Source: Methanosarcina horonobensis HB-1 = JCM 15518 (GTDB lineage: Archaea > Halobacteriota > Methanosarcinia > Methanosarcinales > Methanosarcinaceae). From it: DNA of 64,000 nt. Positions 27,972 to 35,950 of this stretch are shown here, in pieces; within the stretch, counting starts at the first letter, position 1, and each line of letters opens with the position of its first letter. The stretch lies in assembly GCF_000970285.1 (NCBI RefSeq), contig NZ_CP009516.1:1715036-1779035 (forward strand), given 5' to 3'. The position numbers and the translations under genes are program-made. The notes under the pieces are model-generated. The model saw nothing but the letters and a program-made list of their open reading frames with translations. It did no database searches and was not told where the DNA came from.

Positions 27972-29801
27972 TCATGAGTATGTGTATTTTCCAGAAACCC
28001 CTCTTGCTGTAGCCTCACCTATCTGTTTCTGCAGGTTCCGCATGCTTGATTCGTTTCTGACAACCACGTTCATGTTGATTTCCACATCTCTCGGTTCCTG
28101 CTTGAGAGCCGCAACAAACTCGTCCTTGATCCCCGTGATCAGACTTGTGAGGTTAAAACCTATGTTTGTCGGACTTTGTATCGCTGTGATCCGAGTGGAT
28201 GTGACCTCCGTGTCAGCAGCAGGGATGGTGGATGTCTGAGAAACCTTGGCTGCGGGAATTCCCATAGACCCATAGACTCCCGAAAGGCCTGCAGCTTTGG
28301 CAGCATCCACACCCATGATCTGAGCGTATGATCTTCTTCCGCCCGGGATGATCTCTGCACCTTTTGCAGCTCCGGTCATCTCGTCAACAGCGGCCCGGTG
28401 ATCCGCTACGACTTGATCCATTTCTTTTTTGACTTCTTCCCTGGCATCCTTAGCAGAGTCCTTGACAGGTTTGAACATGTCCATTGAGACTACTTCAGCA
28501 TCAATGCCTGCTTTCTGCAGAAGAGGGACAAGGGAGTTGTATCTAGTGATGATCTCATCGAGTGCCCAGACGAGTTTGTCATGGATCCAGGAGTAGACGG
28601 CAGAGATTGACTCAAGGGCAAGCCTGAACGACAAGACAAATTTGCCTCCAATATCGTGCGAATCTATGTACTCAAAAACGTAGGCAGCCCCCCTCCTGAG
28701 CAGGACAAATGCTCCGTACAGGTCCTGTAGAAGGAGTTTCAACCCATCAAGATCTCCAGTGATCTCAGTTCCTAGGGCATTCTTAACGTCCTTCAATATC
28801 CCAAAAACTGCTTTATTGATGCGCTTTTCCGCATCTGTCCAGGGTTGCAGGATCTCCTTCCCTTTATCCATCCAACCCAGGAAAGTTTCAACCCCTTGTC
28901 CTGCCTTTTCGAAGTCGATGTTCTGAACAGTATCAAGAACTCCCCCGAGGCCTGTCTTCATGCGATCAAAAAGACTTCCTTCCCGGAACTGTTTCGTAGC
29001 TTCATCAAAACCCATGAAGGCAAGTTGCCCTTTATACAGACTGTCCCAAATATTTGACCAAATACCTTTCGCAGATTTTGAAAGGGCTTCCATGCCTCCC
29101 ATATATTTCTCATCAAAGATACCGGTAATCGCTGTAGTAATTGCCTGCCTGTTGTTTCGGTCAATGACTTTGATAGCCTGTTGCATCTGAGAGTCAGTAT
29201 AGGTCAGAGCTGTCAGCCCGATCTGCTCCTGTGTTGCACCAAGCATCTCGTAATTGTTTTTCGTAATTTCGATAGCCTTTATCCCGAACTCTTTAAGCCG
29301 CTCAAATTCCCCCGTTTGTGCATCCGCGAGAGCTTCGACAGCTGCGTCAAGGGGTTTTGTCAGGGCAGAAGCAGCATTGCCCAGGGAGCGTATAACGGTC
29401 TCAAACTCAATCCCGTAAGCCTTCAGCTTCGTCATTGAATCTATCAAGCCTGGGAGCTCAAAGGGCGTTCGTTGTGCGAAGTCGAGAAGCCATTCCATCT
29501 TCTGCCCCGCAGTCTCCAGATCACCGTACAGGTTAGTAAGGGTGATCATGTAGGCTTCCATATCGGCTGAACTCTTGACAGTAGCACGAGCCATCAAGGC
29601 AATTGCTGCAGTGATTGTAACAGCTACAAGTTGCCAGGCCTTCGCGACAAGAGCTGCTCCCTTCTCCATGGCCTTCGATGACTTGTCCATTTTCTTATCT
29701 ACGTCACCGATTGACTTCTCGACCTTCTCAAAGCCCGCGATGGCCTTGTCAACTTTTGCCTCGAGTTCGTATATCAGTTTTTCAATTGTTTCATCTGTCA
29801 T
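27972..29801 (-). CDS. tail tape measure protein
   Basis: 609 residues. An N-terminal coiled coil (LIYELEAKVDKAIAGFEKVE) is followed by a hydrophobic segment (about 50-70) and the conserved tape-measure region TLTNLYGDLETAGQKMEWLL, DFAQRTPFELPGLIDSMTKL, FGIKAIEI. The long helical remainder sets tail length and is ejected with DNA in tailed viruses. The size is modest and would predict a fairly short tail of roughly 90 nm by the usual length relation. Confidence 0.88.
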   Translation of the reverse strand: MTDETIEKLIYELEAKVDKAIAGFEKVEKSIGDVDKKMDKSSKAMEKGAALVAKAWQLVAVTITAAIALMARATVKSSADMEAYMITLTNLYGDLETAGQKMEWLLDFAQRTPFELPGLIDSMTKLKAYGIEFETVIRSLGNAASALTKPLDAAVEALADAQTGEFERLKEFGIKAIEITKNNYEMLGATQEQIGLTALTYTDSQMQQAIKVIDRNNRQAITTAITGIFDEKYMGGMEALSKSAKGIWSNIWDSLYKGQLAFMGFDEATKQFREGSLFDRMKTGLGGVLDTVQNIDFEKAGQGVETFLGWMDKGKEILQPWTDAEKRINKAVFGILKDVKNALGTEITGDLDGLKLLLQDLYGAFVLLRRGAAYVFEYIDSHDIGGKFVLSFRLALESISAVYSWIHDKLVWALDEIITRYNSLVPLLQKAGIDAEVVSMDMFKPVKDSAKDAREEVKKEMDQVVADHRAAVDEMTGAAKGAEIIPGGRRSYAQIMGVDAAKAAGLSGVYGSMGIPAAKVSQTSTIPAADTEVTSTRITAIQSPTNIGFNLTSLITGIKDEFVAALKQEPRDVEINMNVVVRNESSMRNLQKQIGEATARGVSGKYTYS

Positions 29802-29873
29802 GATGGCCCCCAGAAAGATAGTTTTTTTAAGGAAGTTATTCTATATTCATCTAAATTATATTGGAGAGATGAT

Positions 29874-30167
29874 ATGGCGTTCTGTAGAACATGTGGTTCT
29901 GAAATTCGCGATGAAGCTGAAATTTGTCCTAAATGTGGTGTGAGGCAACCCATCAAGCGTGCCTCTGGAAAAAGCAAGGTTGTTGCCGGGGTTCTCGCTA
30001 TATTCCTTGGAGGATTTGGAATCCACAAATTCTATATGGGGAAAGCCGGACAGGGGATTTTGTATCTGTTGTTCTGCTGGACTTTCATTCCCGCACTTCT
30101 CGGCCTGCTCGAAGGCCTGATGTATCTGCTCGAATCAGACGAGTCCTTTGAAAGACGTGTGAGCTGA
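29874..30167 (+). CDS. zinc-ribbon TM2-domain protein (cargo gene)
   Basis: 97 residues. A zinc ribbon (CRTCGSEIRDEAEICPKCG) is followed by a TM2 domain with two membrane helices (VVAGVLAIFLGGFGIHKFYM and GQGILYLLFCWTFIPALLGL) and the diagnostic GIHKFYMGK. It is on the opposite strand inside the tail operon with its own TATA-rich upstream and AGGAGAG-like site, typical of a moron acquired from a host. TM2 proteins are membrane proteins of unclear role. Confidence 0.85.
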   Translation: MAFCRTCGSEIRDEAEICPKCGVRQPIKRASGKSKVVAGVLAIFLGGFGIHKFYMGKAGQGILYLLFCWTFIPALLGLLEGLMYLLESDESFERRVS

Positions 30168-31292
30168 TCACCACCTCCTCGAAACGTACCATTCTGCCTG
30201 ACGGTCTACGAGACAGTTTTTTGCTTCTTGCTCCGGATCAGAAGCTTCGTAGAAAATCCATTTTTTTCCGGGCCCTGCGATCACTCCTTCCGAGATGCTA
30301 AGGGCCTGATTACTTGCTACATACAGGCCCGTGCCCAGGACCAGGAAGTTATCAGCTCCGGTGCTCGAATCTGAAGGGGACAGTTCCGAGCAGGTCAAAC
30401 TATAGACAGTCATCTGAGGGGGTTTTCCAGCTTCAAGGATTACCCAATCAAGGATTGTCGGATACCCATTCAAACAAAAACATACTTCGACCCGGTCTGG
30501 CCTTAAAGTCCTCAAGAAAACCCCTATAAGTGAATAGCCCACTGAGAAATTATCGATTAAGGTGTACTCTGCTCCGGACCAGTAGGATACTGAAATCGTG
30601 CCCTGATCCTTGTCTATTGCTACCGAGTACAGGCCATTCTTGACCGTGAGGACCTCTCCGACCAGGTGAGCTGCTGAGTGGATCCGGAGGGACCCATCAA
30701 AGACCTGGACCTCTCCAACTCCGTCCATACTCCCTGCAGGCATGAAGTTTGCAAAAGATCCGGATGTCTGGGTCAGAGTCCCGTACTCAGAAGATACTTC
30801 CCGGGTGGATCCAGAAGTTGCATAGCTACTACCTGCAGGTAGAGTGGTCCAGCTCTGACAGTCTTCCAGGGTAATTCCGAAATCATTCTGAATGACTACA
30901 GGAAGAGTTTCAACCCTGCCCCAGTACTCAGAGAGAGGGAGGAAAAGACCGTCTACAGTGAATTCCCGGAAGGCCTTCGTACGTTCCCTGGGATCCACAT
31001 TGCAGGATTCCACCGAGACGAAACCGTACTTCCCCTGCACATTGTGGACATAGTTCCAGACTGACTTCCTGCGGGCCAGAGCTGCAAGGTCCTCAGCGTA
31101 CTGGTCAGCTGTCTTTGTTCCGGAAAACTCTTTGAAGAGAGATCCGGACATTTCCAGAGTAACAGGATCTGGCTCAAACTCAGCAATGGTATGAAGGTTT
31201 GTTCCAAGGGGGGAGATTATTTCAGTAGACCTCTTGACTGCAGCTGCATTAAAGACTGCCACACATGGCAGGTCGATATCTCCAATTTTCAC
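30168..31292 (-). CDS. tail-associated protein, unassigned
   Basis: 374 residues, beta-rich. It starts MKIGDIDLPCVAVFNAAAVK and has a central concanavalin-like stretch (GLYSVAIDKDQGTISVSYWS ... VFLRTLRPDRVEVCFCLNGY). The start overlaps the end of the tail chaperone frame by ATGA. A position between chaperones and tape measure suggests a tail hub or distal tail component. The N-terminus could correspond to a Dit-like fold, but I cannot show that. Confidence 0.5.
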   Translation of the reverse strand: MKIGDIDLPCVAVFNAAAVKRSTEIISPLGTNLHTIAEFEPDPVTLEMSGSLFKEFSGTKTADQYAEDLAALARRKSVWNYVHNVQGKYGFVSVESCNVDPRERTKAFREFTVDGLFLPLSEYWGRVETLPVVIQNDFGITLEDCQSWTTLPAGSSYATSGSTREVSSEYGTLTQTSGSFANFMPAGSMDGVGEVQVFDGSLRIHSAAHLVGEVLTVKNGLYSVAIDKDQGTISVSYWSGAEYTLIDNFSVGYSLIGVFLRTLRPDRVEVCFCLNGYPTILDWVILEAGKPPQMTVYSLTCSELSPSDSSTGADNFLVLGTGLYVASNQALSISEGVIAGPGKKWIFYEASDPEQEAKNCLVDRQAEWYVSRRW

Positions 31293-31980
31293 GTTTTTCC
31301 CTCGATGTATCTTGCATATGCGACAAATTTCCTGTACATGACATCCTCTTCCGGCATCTTGTCAAGGAGGTCCTGGGATATCCCCCAGGACTCACAGGTC
31401 AGGACATCGTCGAGTTCCTGCGAAATTGGAAACGATTCGCCTCTACTGGCTGCACGGATCGCTCTCCTAGCCTCTGAGAATGTCCACACCGCACCTCTCA
31501 GGAATTCTTCGAGGGACAGCTCGTCTCGTTCGTTTCCTCCGGTGTCTCTCTCCGGGAGGGAGAACCTGTACCGGAGGTACCAAAAAAATCCGCAGCTGTC
31601 CCTCCAAGAGTTGAGATGCATCTCTTCAGGAGAGCCTGGAATTCGTCCTCGCTTGCTTCCTCCTCGTAGGCGAGCATTTTCTGCAGGTTCCAGGATGTTG
31701 CCAGCATTATTGTCTGATATTCTCCAAGGCCATCCTGCATCCTTAGGAACTCGGACATTAAATCCTGATCATTTTCAAACATCAGTTTTAGGATAGAGTC
31801 CATTTTCTCTTCCTGTTCATCTTCCTTTTTTGTTGCAGTTCTCTTCTTTTTCTCAGCGATAAATTTCTGAAATCCAGGAAGGCCAAGTTTCATCATCATC
31901 CAGTCTTCGGTGATTCTGGAAACACGTTTTACTGAACCATGAGATGGTTTCTCACGCAGAGGGATTTCACTCACGTTCAT
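31289..31980 (-). CDS. tail assembly chaperone, frameshifted gpGT-type fusion
   Basis: Two overlapping frames sit just after the tail tube gene and ahead of the tape measure. On T TTT TTT (complement of 31582-31588) a -1 shift would join 133 codons of the first frame to about 97 codons of the second (WYLRYRFSLPERDTGGNERD ... PEEDVMYRKFVAYARYIEG). The product is about 230 residues. This reproduces the lambda G/G-T arrangement, where the fusion loads onto the tape measure during tail assembly. The second frame has no good start of its own. Confidence 0.75.
31498..31980 (-). CDS. tail assembly chaperone, gpG-type short product
   Basis: 160 residues made without frameshifting. It starts MNVSEIPLREKPSHGSVKRV, is helical and charged, and ends SCPSKNS. 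The start overlaps the tail tube stop by ATGA. The final 27 residues are specific to this form. Confidence 0.7.
   Translation of the reverse strand: MNVSEIPLREKPSHGSVKRVSRITEDWMMMKLGLPGFQKFIAEKKKRTATKKEDEQEEKMDSILKLMFENDQDLMSEFLRMQDGLGEYQTIMLATSWNLQKMLAYEEEASEDEFQALLKRCISTLGGTAADFFGTSGTGSPSRRETPEETNETSCPSKNS
31582..31588 (-). promoter_or_regulatory. -1 ribosomal frameshift site
   Basis: A run of seven T on the coding strand, read GAT TTT TTT GGT in the first frame and TTT TTT TGG after slipping back one. It fits the X XXY YYZ rule. Gly/Cys-rich GC sequence with short inverted repeats (GGTACC TCC GGTACA) follows and could form a stimulatory structure. Confidence 0.65.
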
Positions 31981-32894
31981 GCTACCACCAGCCTTGCAGC
32001 CTCAGCATCGTTCTGCAGGTTCATTCCTATCAGTTCGGCAGGAGCAGCCTTCACGCCTGGGGCATTTGTCCATGCAATGGAACTTATAGTATACGTTTTC
32101 CCATCAAGGGTGAACGCCAGTGTGTGGTCATTGTCTCCGGTGAGGACCTCATCTGACAGATACATGGACGTGAGTGTGCAGCCCAGGTCGACGGAGATCT
32201 CCCTGCCTGTATAGTTCCAGGATGAGATCTTTGAGGCCCATGATGCGGAGCCATCCCGAACAGCTTCGATATTGTTCTTGACACCGAATTTTAGTGAGTC
32301 TACGATTCCGCCGATTGCACTCATGGCTGCAGTATCATACAGGATGCTTGTGACATCGCCCAGCTGCATAGGAGCTTCTGAAACCGCGCTCGCGTGGGAG
32401 CTGGTTCCAATGTAGTCAGACCCCCAGTCGGTCCTTTCCATCCCCATGAATTCAAGTGTCAGTTCTCCTACACTTTTGCGATCCTTGAAGTTGACCTCGT
32501 GGTTTGTGAGGATACAGCCCTTGACGACACAGAATTCTGTCCCAATCATAGCTCCGATACTGACCGGATGGGGGGTAGTTCCGGGAGTGTACGTACTGGT
32601 CGTTGATCCCATGACCACATAAGGAATCAGGTCCATGCCGGTGACCTTCAGAGTCACCTTAACTGTGTGTTCTTTTTCTACTGTTTTTCTTGTGACACCA
32701 CAACTGAGTGGATCTGAATCTGTCGGTCCCTTCATGATTTTGTAGGTGTCAAACTCGGCTCCTCCGTCGATTTCAAAGTCAATCAGTTCCCCTGGGAAAG
32801 CTTTCATTGTTGGGTTGTTAGGGGTAGTCCCAAGGGTTGCTTCGTCAACATATTCTATCCATTTCACTTTACGCTGGTCTATTTGGTCCGCCAT
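31977..32894 (-). CDS. major tail tube protein
   Basis: 305 residues. It begins with the tail-tube pattern VKWIEYVDEATLGTTPNNPT and GELIDFEIDGGAEFDTYKIM and continues as alternating beta strands (TVEKEHTVKVTLKVTGMDLI ... GELTLEFMGMERTDWG). It would polymerise into the hexameric tube. It overlaps the chaperone gene by 4 nt and follows the terminator-like gene, the standard order in long-tailed viruses. Confidence 0.8.
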   Translation of the reverse strand: MADQIDQRKVKWIEYVDEATLGTTPNNPTMKAFPGELIDFEIDGGAEFDTYKIMKGPTDSDPLSCGVTRKTVEKEHTVKVTLKVTGMDLIPYVVMGSTTSTYTPGTTPHPVSIGAMIGTEFCVVKGCILTNHEVNFKDRKSVGELTLEFMGMERTDWGSDYIGTSSHASAVSEAPMQLGDVTSILYDTAAMSAIGGIVDSLKFGVKNNIEAVRDGSASWASKISSWNYTGREISVDLGCTLTSMYLSDEVLTGDNDHTLAFTLDGKTYTISSIAWTNAPGVKAAPAELIGMNLQNDAEAARLVVA

Positions 32895-32903
32895 GGTTTC
32901 ACC

Positions 32904-33341
32904 TCATGAGTGGTAGATTTTCACAGAAAGAACAAGATCGGTAATGCCCTCCACAGATGTCCCTAAGCTCCGCATGGAGGAAATGTCTCCTTCCAGGTCG
33001 AAGATCCGGACATTTTCTGGCAAAGGATCTATCCAGGTTTCAATTGCAGAAACGGTCTGACCTGCAAGAGCTTCTGCCAGGATCACGCCTGGAATGCCAT
33101 GAGTAGTCCCGGCCAAGACATGAACTGTCAGGGTTGCCTGATAGTACAGTACCCCTTCAACAACATCGACATAATGCGGGATGTCGTCTAGGGAAATGTT
33201 GAGAGTGATAGAAGGGTAAGATGTCAGTTTCTGGTTTGACCAGATCTTCGATGCAGTGACTGTCGTTTCTCCGATTGTCACCTGAGCAGGAATAGCTTTG
33301 AAAACTTCTTTCTTTTGTGGGTCGGAAATTATTCGGGACAA
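32904..33341 (-). CDS. tail terminator / completion-like protein
   Basis: 145 residues. The start is TTG with GAGGAGG 10 nt upstream. A size and order (between a gp10-like protein and the tail tube) typical of tail terminator proteins supports the role, as does the alpha-beta pattern (VVEGVLYYQATLTVHVLAGT). Sequence alone does not identify it. The leader carries one of the shared viral promoters at 33408-33424. Confidence 0.55.
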   Translation of the reverse strand: MSRIISDPQKKEVFKAIPAQVTIGETTVTASKIWSNQKLTSYPSITLNISLDDIPHYVDVVEGVLYYQATLTVHVLAGTTHGIPGVILAEALAGQTVSAIETWIDPLPENVRIFDLEGDISSMRSLGTSVEGITDLVLSVKIYHS

Positions 33342-33407
33342 AAGTGAGGGTCCTCCTCTGGAGTCTGAGAATGTGGGTGCTCCACAGGGGAGGGTTTGAG
33401 GAGGCAG

Positions 33408-33424
33408 TATTTAAAGGAAAGTCG
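33408..33424 (-). promoter_or_regulatory. shared viral promoter motif, copy 1
   Basis: On the minus strand GACTTTCCTTTAAATA followed by YRCCTCCTSAAAC, almost the same as the copy at 42295. It lies 67 nt before the terminator-like gene. TTTAAATA would be the TATA box. Confidence 0.55.
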
Positions 33425-33594
33425 AATCGACTCCAACCCCTGAAGAAACACCAGCTGCTGGAGATATCCAGGAAGCAAATGAAACTGAAGAACCCGGGGA
33501 GAGCAAAAATACGACTCCCCTTCTTAGTCTTGGAATCGTACTCGGTGCTCTCGGGATGGTAGGGATTATTCTAAAAAGTATGAAGAAGGAGTAA
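33415..33594 (+). pseudogene. C-terminal anchor fragment of a surface protein
   Basis: An open frame without a start codon encodes an acidic Thr/Pro-rich linker (TPTPEETPAAGDIQEANETE) followed by a single hydrophobic segment and basic end (TTPLLSLGIVLGALGMVGII, then LKSMKKE). This is the architecture of a C-terminal membrane anchor on archaeal secreted proteins. It is on the strand opposite to the structural operon and begins just after a viral promoter motif, so it looks like a captured and decayed host segment. Confidence 0.5.
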
Positions 33595-34017
33595 TCACTT
33601 CGCTGCCTTTGCGAAGATCTTCTTCAACCCTTTTCTATTTTCTTCCAAGGCACTCCGCATGAAGGACCTTTCCGGAATGTTGCCCTCTGGATACCCCCAC
33701 TCATGCACAAGAGCTATGTAAGCTCTTTTCTCTTTTCCATCAAAGACACCAACTTCAGCCCTCATTCCATACACTTTGTGGTCGATTTGCTGAAGCAGGT
33801 AGCCCTTATCAAAGAGTACTCGAGAAGATCCTTTCCTCCGGATCGTTGCTTCCTTGAGAGGAGGTGCTAACTGATCGAGAGAGATCTTCTCAGAGATCTT
33901 TGCTTCAAGAAAAAGGCTTGCCTGTTGGATACCCCGTTCACCTTTCCCTTTCAAGGTAGCTTTCCGGATCTCCAGCCTGGAAAGCACTTTTTCAGAATTT
34001 GACGAGAATTTTATCAT
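33595..34017 (-). CDS. gp10/virion-morphogenesis-type neck protein
   Basis: 140 residues from ATG 34017, chosen because it overlaps the preceding stop as ATGA. A longer frame exists to 34092. The pattern FLEAKISEKISLDQLAPPLK, TIRRKGSSRVLFDKGYLLQQ, YIALVHEWG and IPERSFMRSALEENR is characteristic of HK97 gp10-like or Mu virion morphogenesis proteins, which sit at the head-tail joint. Confidence 0.75.
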   Translation of the reverse strand: MIKFSSNSEKVLSRLEIRKATLKGKGERGIQQASLFLEAKISEKISLDQLAPPLKEATIRRKGSSRVLFDKGYLLQQIDHKVYGMRAEVGVFDGKEKRAYIALVHEWGYPEGNIPERSFMRSALEENRKGLKKIFAKAAK

Positions 34018-34274
34018 GACATCCACAGTTCCCAGAGCCACCGAACCAGAAAGCCTATGATGAGGCATGCACCAAGAATATACGCTCTCCATTTCTCCAG
34101 GCTCGAAACTCTACATTCAAGATCTTCTAAGATTTTGTTTTGTGTTTTTGTCGTGGCCTCAACAGACTGAAACTTTACATCAATCAGTTTTTCCAGGCCA
34201 TCGAACCGAGAATCAAGATACTCCTTCAAACTGACATCAGGAGGAATCGGAGGGAACATGGTATCGCTGCTCAA
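34014..34274 (-). CDS. coiled-coil protein with C-terminal TM (XhlA/holin-like)
   Basis: 86 residues: a predicted coiled coil (LDSRFDGLEKLIDVKFQSVE ... ILEDLECRVSSLEKW) followed by one membrane helix (AYILGACLIIGFLVRWLWEL). The design matches XhlA-type proteins that act with holins. It overlaps both neighbours by 4 nt. It is paired with another one-TM protein and lies in the same operon as the GH46 enzyme. The lysis role is inferred. Confidence 0.6.
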   Translation of the reverse strand: MSSDTMFPPIPPDVSLKEYLDSRFDGLEKLIDVKFQSVEATTKTQNKILEDLECRVSSLEKWRAYILGACLIIGFLVRWLWELWMS

Positions 34275-34588
34275 GCGGACAGCTCCTCCCGAAGTGCCTT
34301 CACGTCAGGAGAATTCGCAAGGTTCTTAATATCTACAAGGAGATCTTTAGCTTCCGTTGTGTCAATTTCACCGTCATTTTCAATGTATTTGTCAATCTTT
34401 GATGCGATCGCATAGATCATGCCCATGATGTTCAGGACCGTTTTTGCCTTTACCCTGAGGTTTGACAGCTGACGAGCATATTCAAGCAGTTCTGGAGCAG
34501 CTTTCCTGAGCTTTACTACGAGAACGCCAAGAAGAGGGAGGAGAACGGCGTTCATAATATATGATGCGGTTTCGGCATTAAGATCCAT
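34271..34588 (-). CDS. one-TM small protein, holin candidate
   Basis: 105 residues with an N-terminal membrane helix (IMNAVLLPLLGVLVVKLRKA) and a helical tail ending in acidic residues. Size and partner gene suggest a holin-like factor. A viral promoter motif lies about 35 nt upstream. Confidence 0.5.
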   Translation of the reverse strand: MDLNAETASYIMNAVLLPLLGVLVVKLRKAAPELLEYARQLSNLRVKAKTVLNIMGMIYAIASKIDKYIENDGEIDTTEAKDLLVDIKNLANSPDVKALREELSA

Positions 34589-34622
34589 GGTTTTTTCACC
34601 AGTTGGAAGTTTTCAGCCGAGC

Positions 34623-34638
34623 ATATAAAGGAAAGTTC
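34623..34638 (-). promoter_or_regulatory. shared viral promoter motif, copy 2
   Basis: Minus strand GAACTTTCCTTTATAT, 35 nt before the ATG of the candidate holin. It overlaps the end of the upstream zinc-finger gene. Confidence 0.55.
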
Positions 34639-34873
34639 AGCTTCTAACCAGTCCAGTTCCCCGGTCTTTGATGGCCTGAGGTTCAAACCGTGAGCTTGCC
34701 GAGAGCAATTTCATATGCTCTTCCTGGCAGGCTTTGCAACAATAAGGAAGCTCAAATCTTTCGTATCTCAAAAAAAAGTCTAAAAAGAACTGTCGTTTCT
34801 GTTTTTTAGTAATCCAGAATAACTCATTACAGTTAGGATTTGTGCAGCTGACTTGGACAAGATCTTCAGTCAT
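34637..34873 (-). CDS. small zinc-binding protein
   Basis: 78 residues with CTNPNC and CCKAC pairs that could coordinate zinc and a polar linker between. It overlaps the upstream gene by 8 nt. No function assigned. Confidence 0.6.
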   Translation of the reverse strand: MTEDLVQVSCTNPNCNELFWITKKQKRQFFLDFFLRYERFELPYCCKACQEEHMKLLSASSRFEPQAIKDRGTGLVRS

Positions 34874-35099
34874 CTAAGACTCCATTAAGAAATGCGTTTT
34901 GTGTGACTTCAGAAATTGAAAAACTAACCGTGAAAATTCCTGAGATGTTTGATTGTTCCGGGGGAGAACACTTTGTGCTTGCTGTCTCTATAAGGAGGGA
35001 GAATCGCTTCTGTTGACAGCGTGAACGTTCGGGGCAGTCCGTGGTGCAGATATCTCCTAGTTTGTTGTAGCCGAGATAGCACAGCCGCTTCATTTTCAA
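34866..35099 (-). CDS. small Cys-rich protein
   Basis: 77 residues. It begins MKMKRLCYLGYNKLGDICTT, followed by CPERSRC; the first 35 residues contain the Cys residues and the rest is unremarkable. The ATG follows CAAGGATTGAAA. A strong TATA tract (TATATATAA, minus strand, near 35161-35172) lies 65 nt upstream, so it may open a transcription unit. Confidence 0.5.
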   Translation of the reverse strand: MKMKRLCYLGYNKLGDICTTDCPERSRCQQKRFSLLIETASTKCSPPEQSNISGIFTVSFSISEVTQNAFLNGVLDD

Positions 35100-35186
35100 T
35101 CCTTGTTTTAGTGGACGCCACTATAGAACGCCACACTTGTCATATCAAAGTTAGAACTTTTTTTATATATATCTATTCCTGTTTTT

Positions 35187-35543
35187 TTACAATCGTTTAA
35201 GCAGATACGTTTTTCTAGCTTCCCCGGAATACTTCGCAATCAAGGAAGCTTCATACATCAGTTGTTCAATAACCCAATCGGTCAAGCTGTTATTATATTC
35301 AGTTACACGAATAATGTCGCCAACAGTTACACTGTCAGATGTAGCAAATTTTCGTACACCCTGCTCCACGAGAGCTGCATCAAGAATAGAGAGTTCCTGC
35401 TGTGTCAGGTCTGAGATGTGACCCGAAATTGTGACAGGTTCAGCTTCAGAAGCGGGAGTAATCTCTCCTGACGACTGGTCAACTGTTTCCTCAGTAATTA
35501 TGATTTTTTGAATTGTTCGTGGGTAATCGAATATTTCAAACAG
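35187..35543 (-). CDS. head-tail connector-type protein with CTG start
   Basis: 118 residues beginning (M)FEIFDYPRTIQKIIITEE and continuing VTISGHISDLTQQELSILDA, VGDIIRVTEYNNSLTDW, WVIEQLMYEASLIAKYSG. No ATG, GTG or TTG exists between the upstream in-frame stop and Val66. CTG at 35541-35543 is preceded by AGGTGATC, a perfect complement of the 16S rRNA 3' end, so CTG is the likely start. It follows the connector gene by 5 nt. It may be a neck or tail-completion component. Confidence 0.6.
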   Translation of the reverse strand: MFEIFDYPRTIQKIIITEETVDQSSGEITPASEAEPVTISGHISDLTQQELSILDAALVEQGVRKFATSDSVTVGDIIRVTEYNNSLTDWVIEQLMYEASLIAKYSGEARKTYLLKRL

Positions 35544-35548
35544 TCAGA

Positions 35549-35947
35549 TCACCTGTAGAAAGTCTTGTTTGGAGGATCCGTGAAAGTCAATTCGGAGGGA
35601 TGGGCAGTTCCTGGCAGCCTCAGAGATGAGATCAGAGACTCTGCATCCTTCCTGTAGGTTTCCAGACTCTTTCCATTCGAGAACTTGATCTTTGCACCGT
35701 TCTCAGTGATCTCCTCGATTGCTCCGTCAATCAATCCTCTATCAGATGATGCAAGACGATCTATGACAAGATAGAGAACCGCCTTATCTGCCAGGCGTGC
35801 AGCTGCACTTGAGAATGAGCTTCGATGGGTTTTCAGTTTCAGGATATCGGTTTCATCCTCAATCATCCCTGAAATGATGGAATCAGTGTAGCCTGCATCG
35901 AGAGTGGTTTGCAGTTCAGCTTCAATGGATTCTTTTGTGACAGCCAT
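35549..35947 (-). CDS. head-tail connector (gp6-like)
   Basis: 132 residues, all-helical pattern of DNA-packaging/connector proteins: MAVTKESIEAELQTTLDAGY, then FSSAAARLADKAVLYLVIDR. The family closes the portal after packaging. It starts 3 nt after the GH46 stop. Confidence 0.6.
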   Translation of the reverse strand: MAVTKESIEAELQTTLDAGYTDSIISGMIEDETDILKLKTHRSSFSSAAARLADKAVLYLVIDRLASSDRGLIDGAIEEITENGAKIKFSNGKSLETYRKDAESLISSLRLPGTAHPSELTFTDPPNKTFYR

Positions 35948-35950
35948 GTT

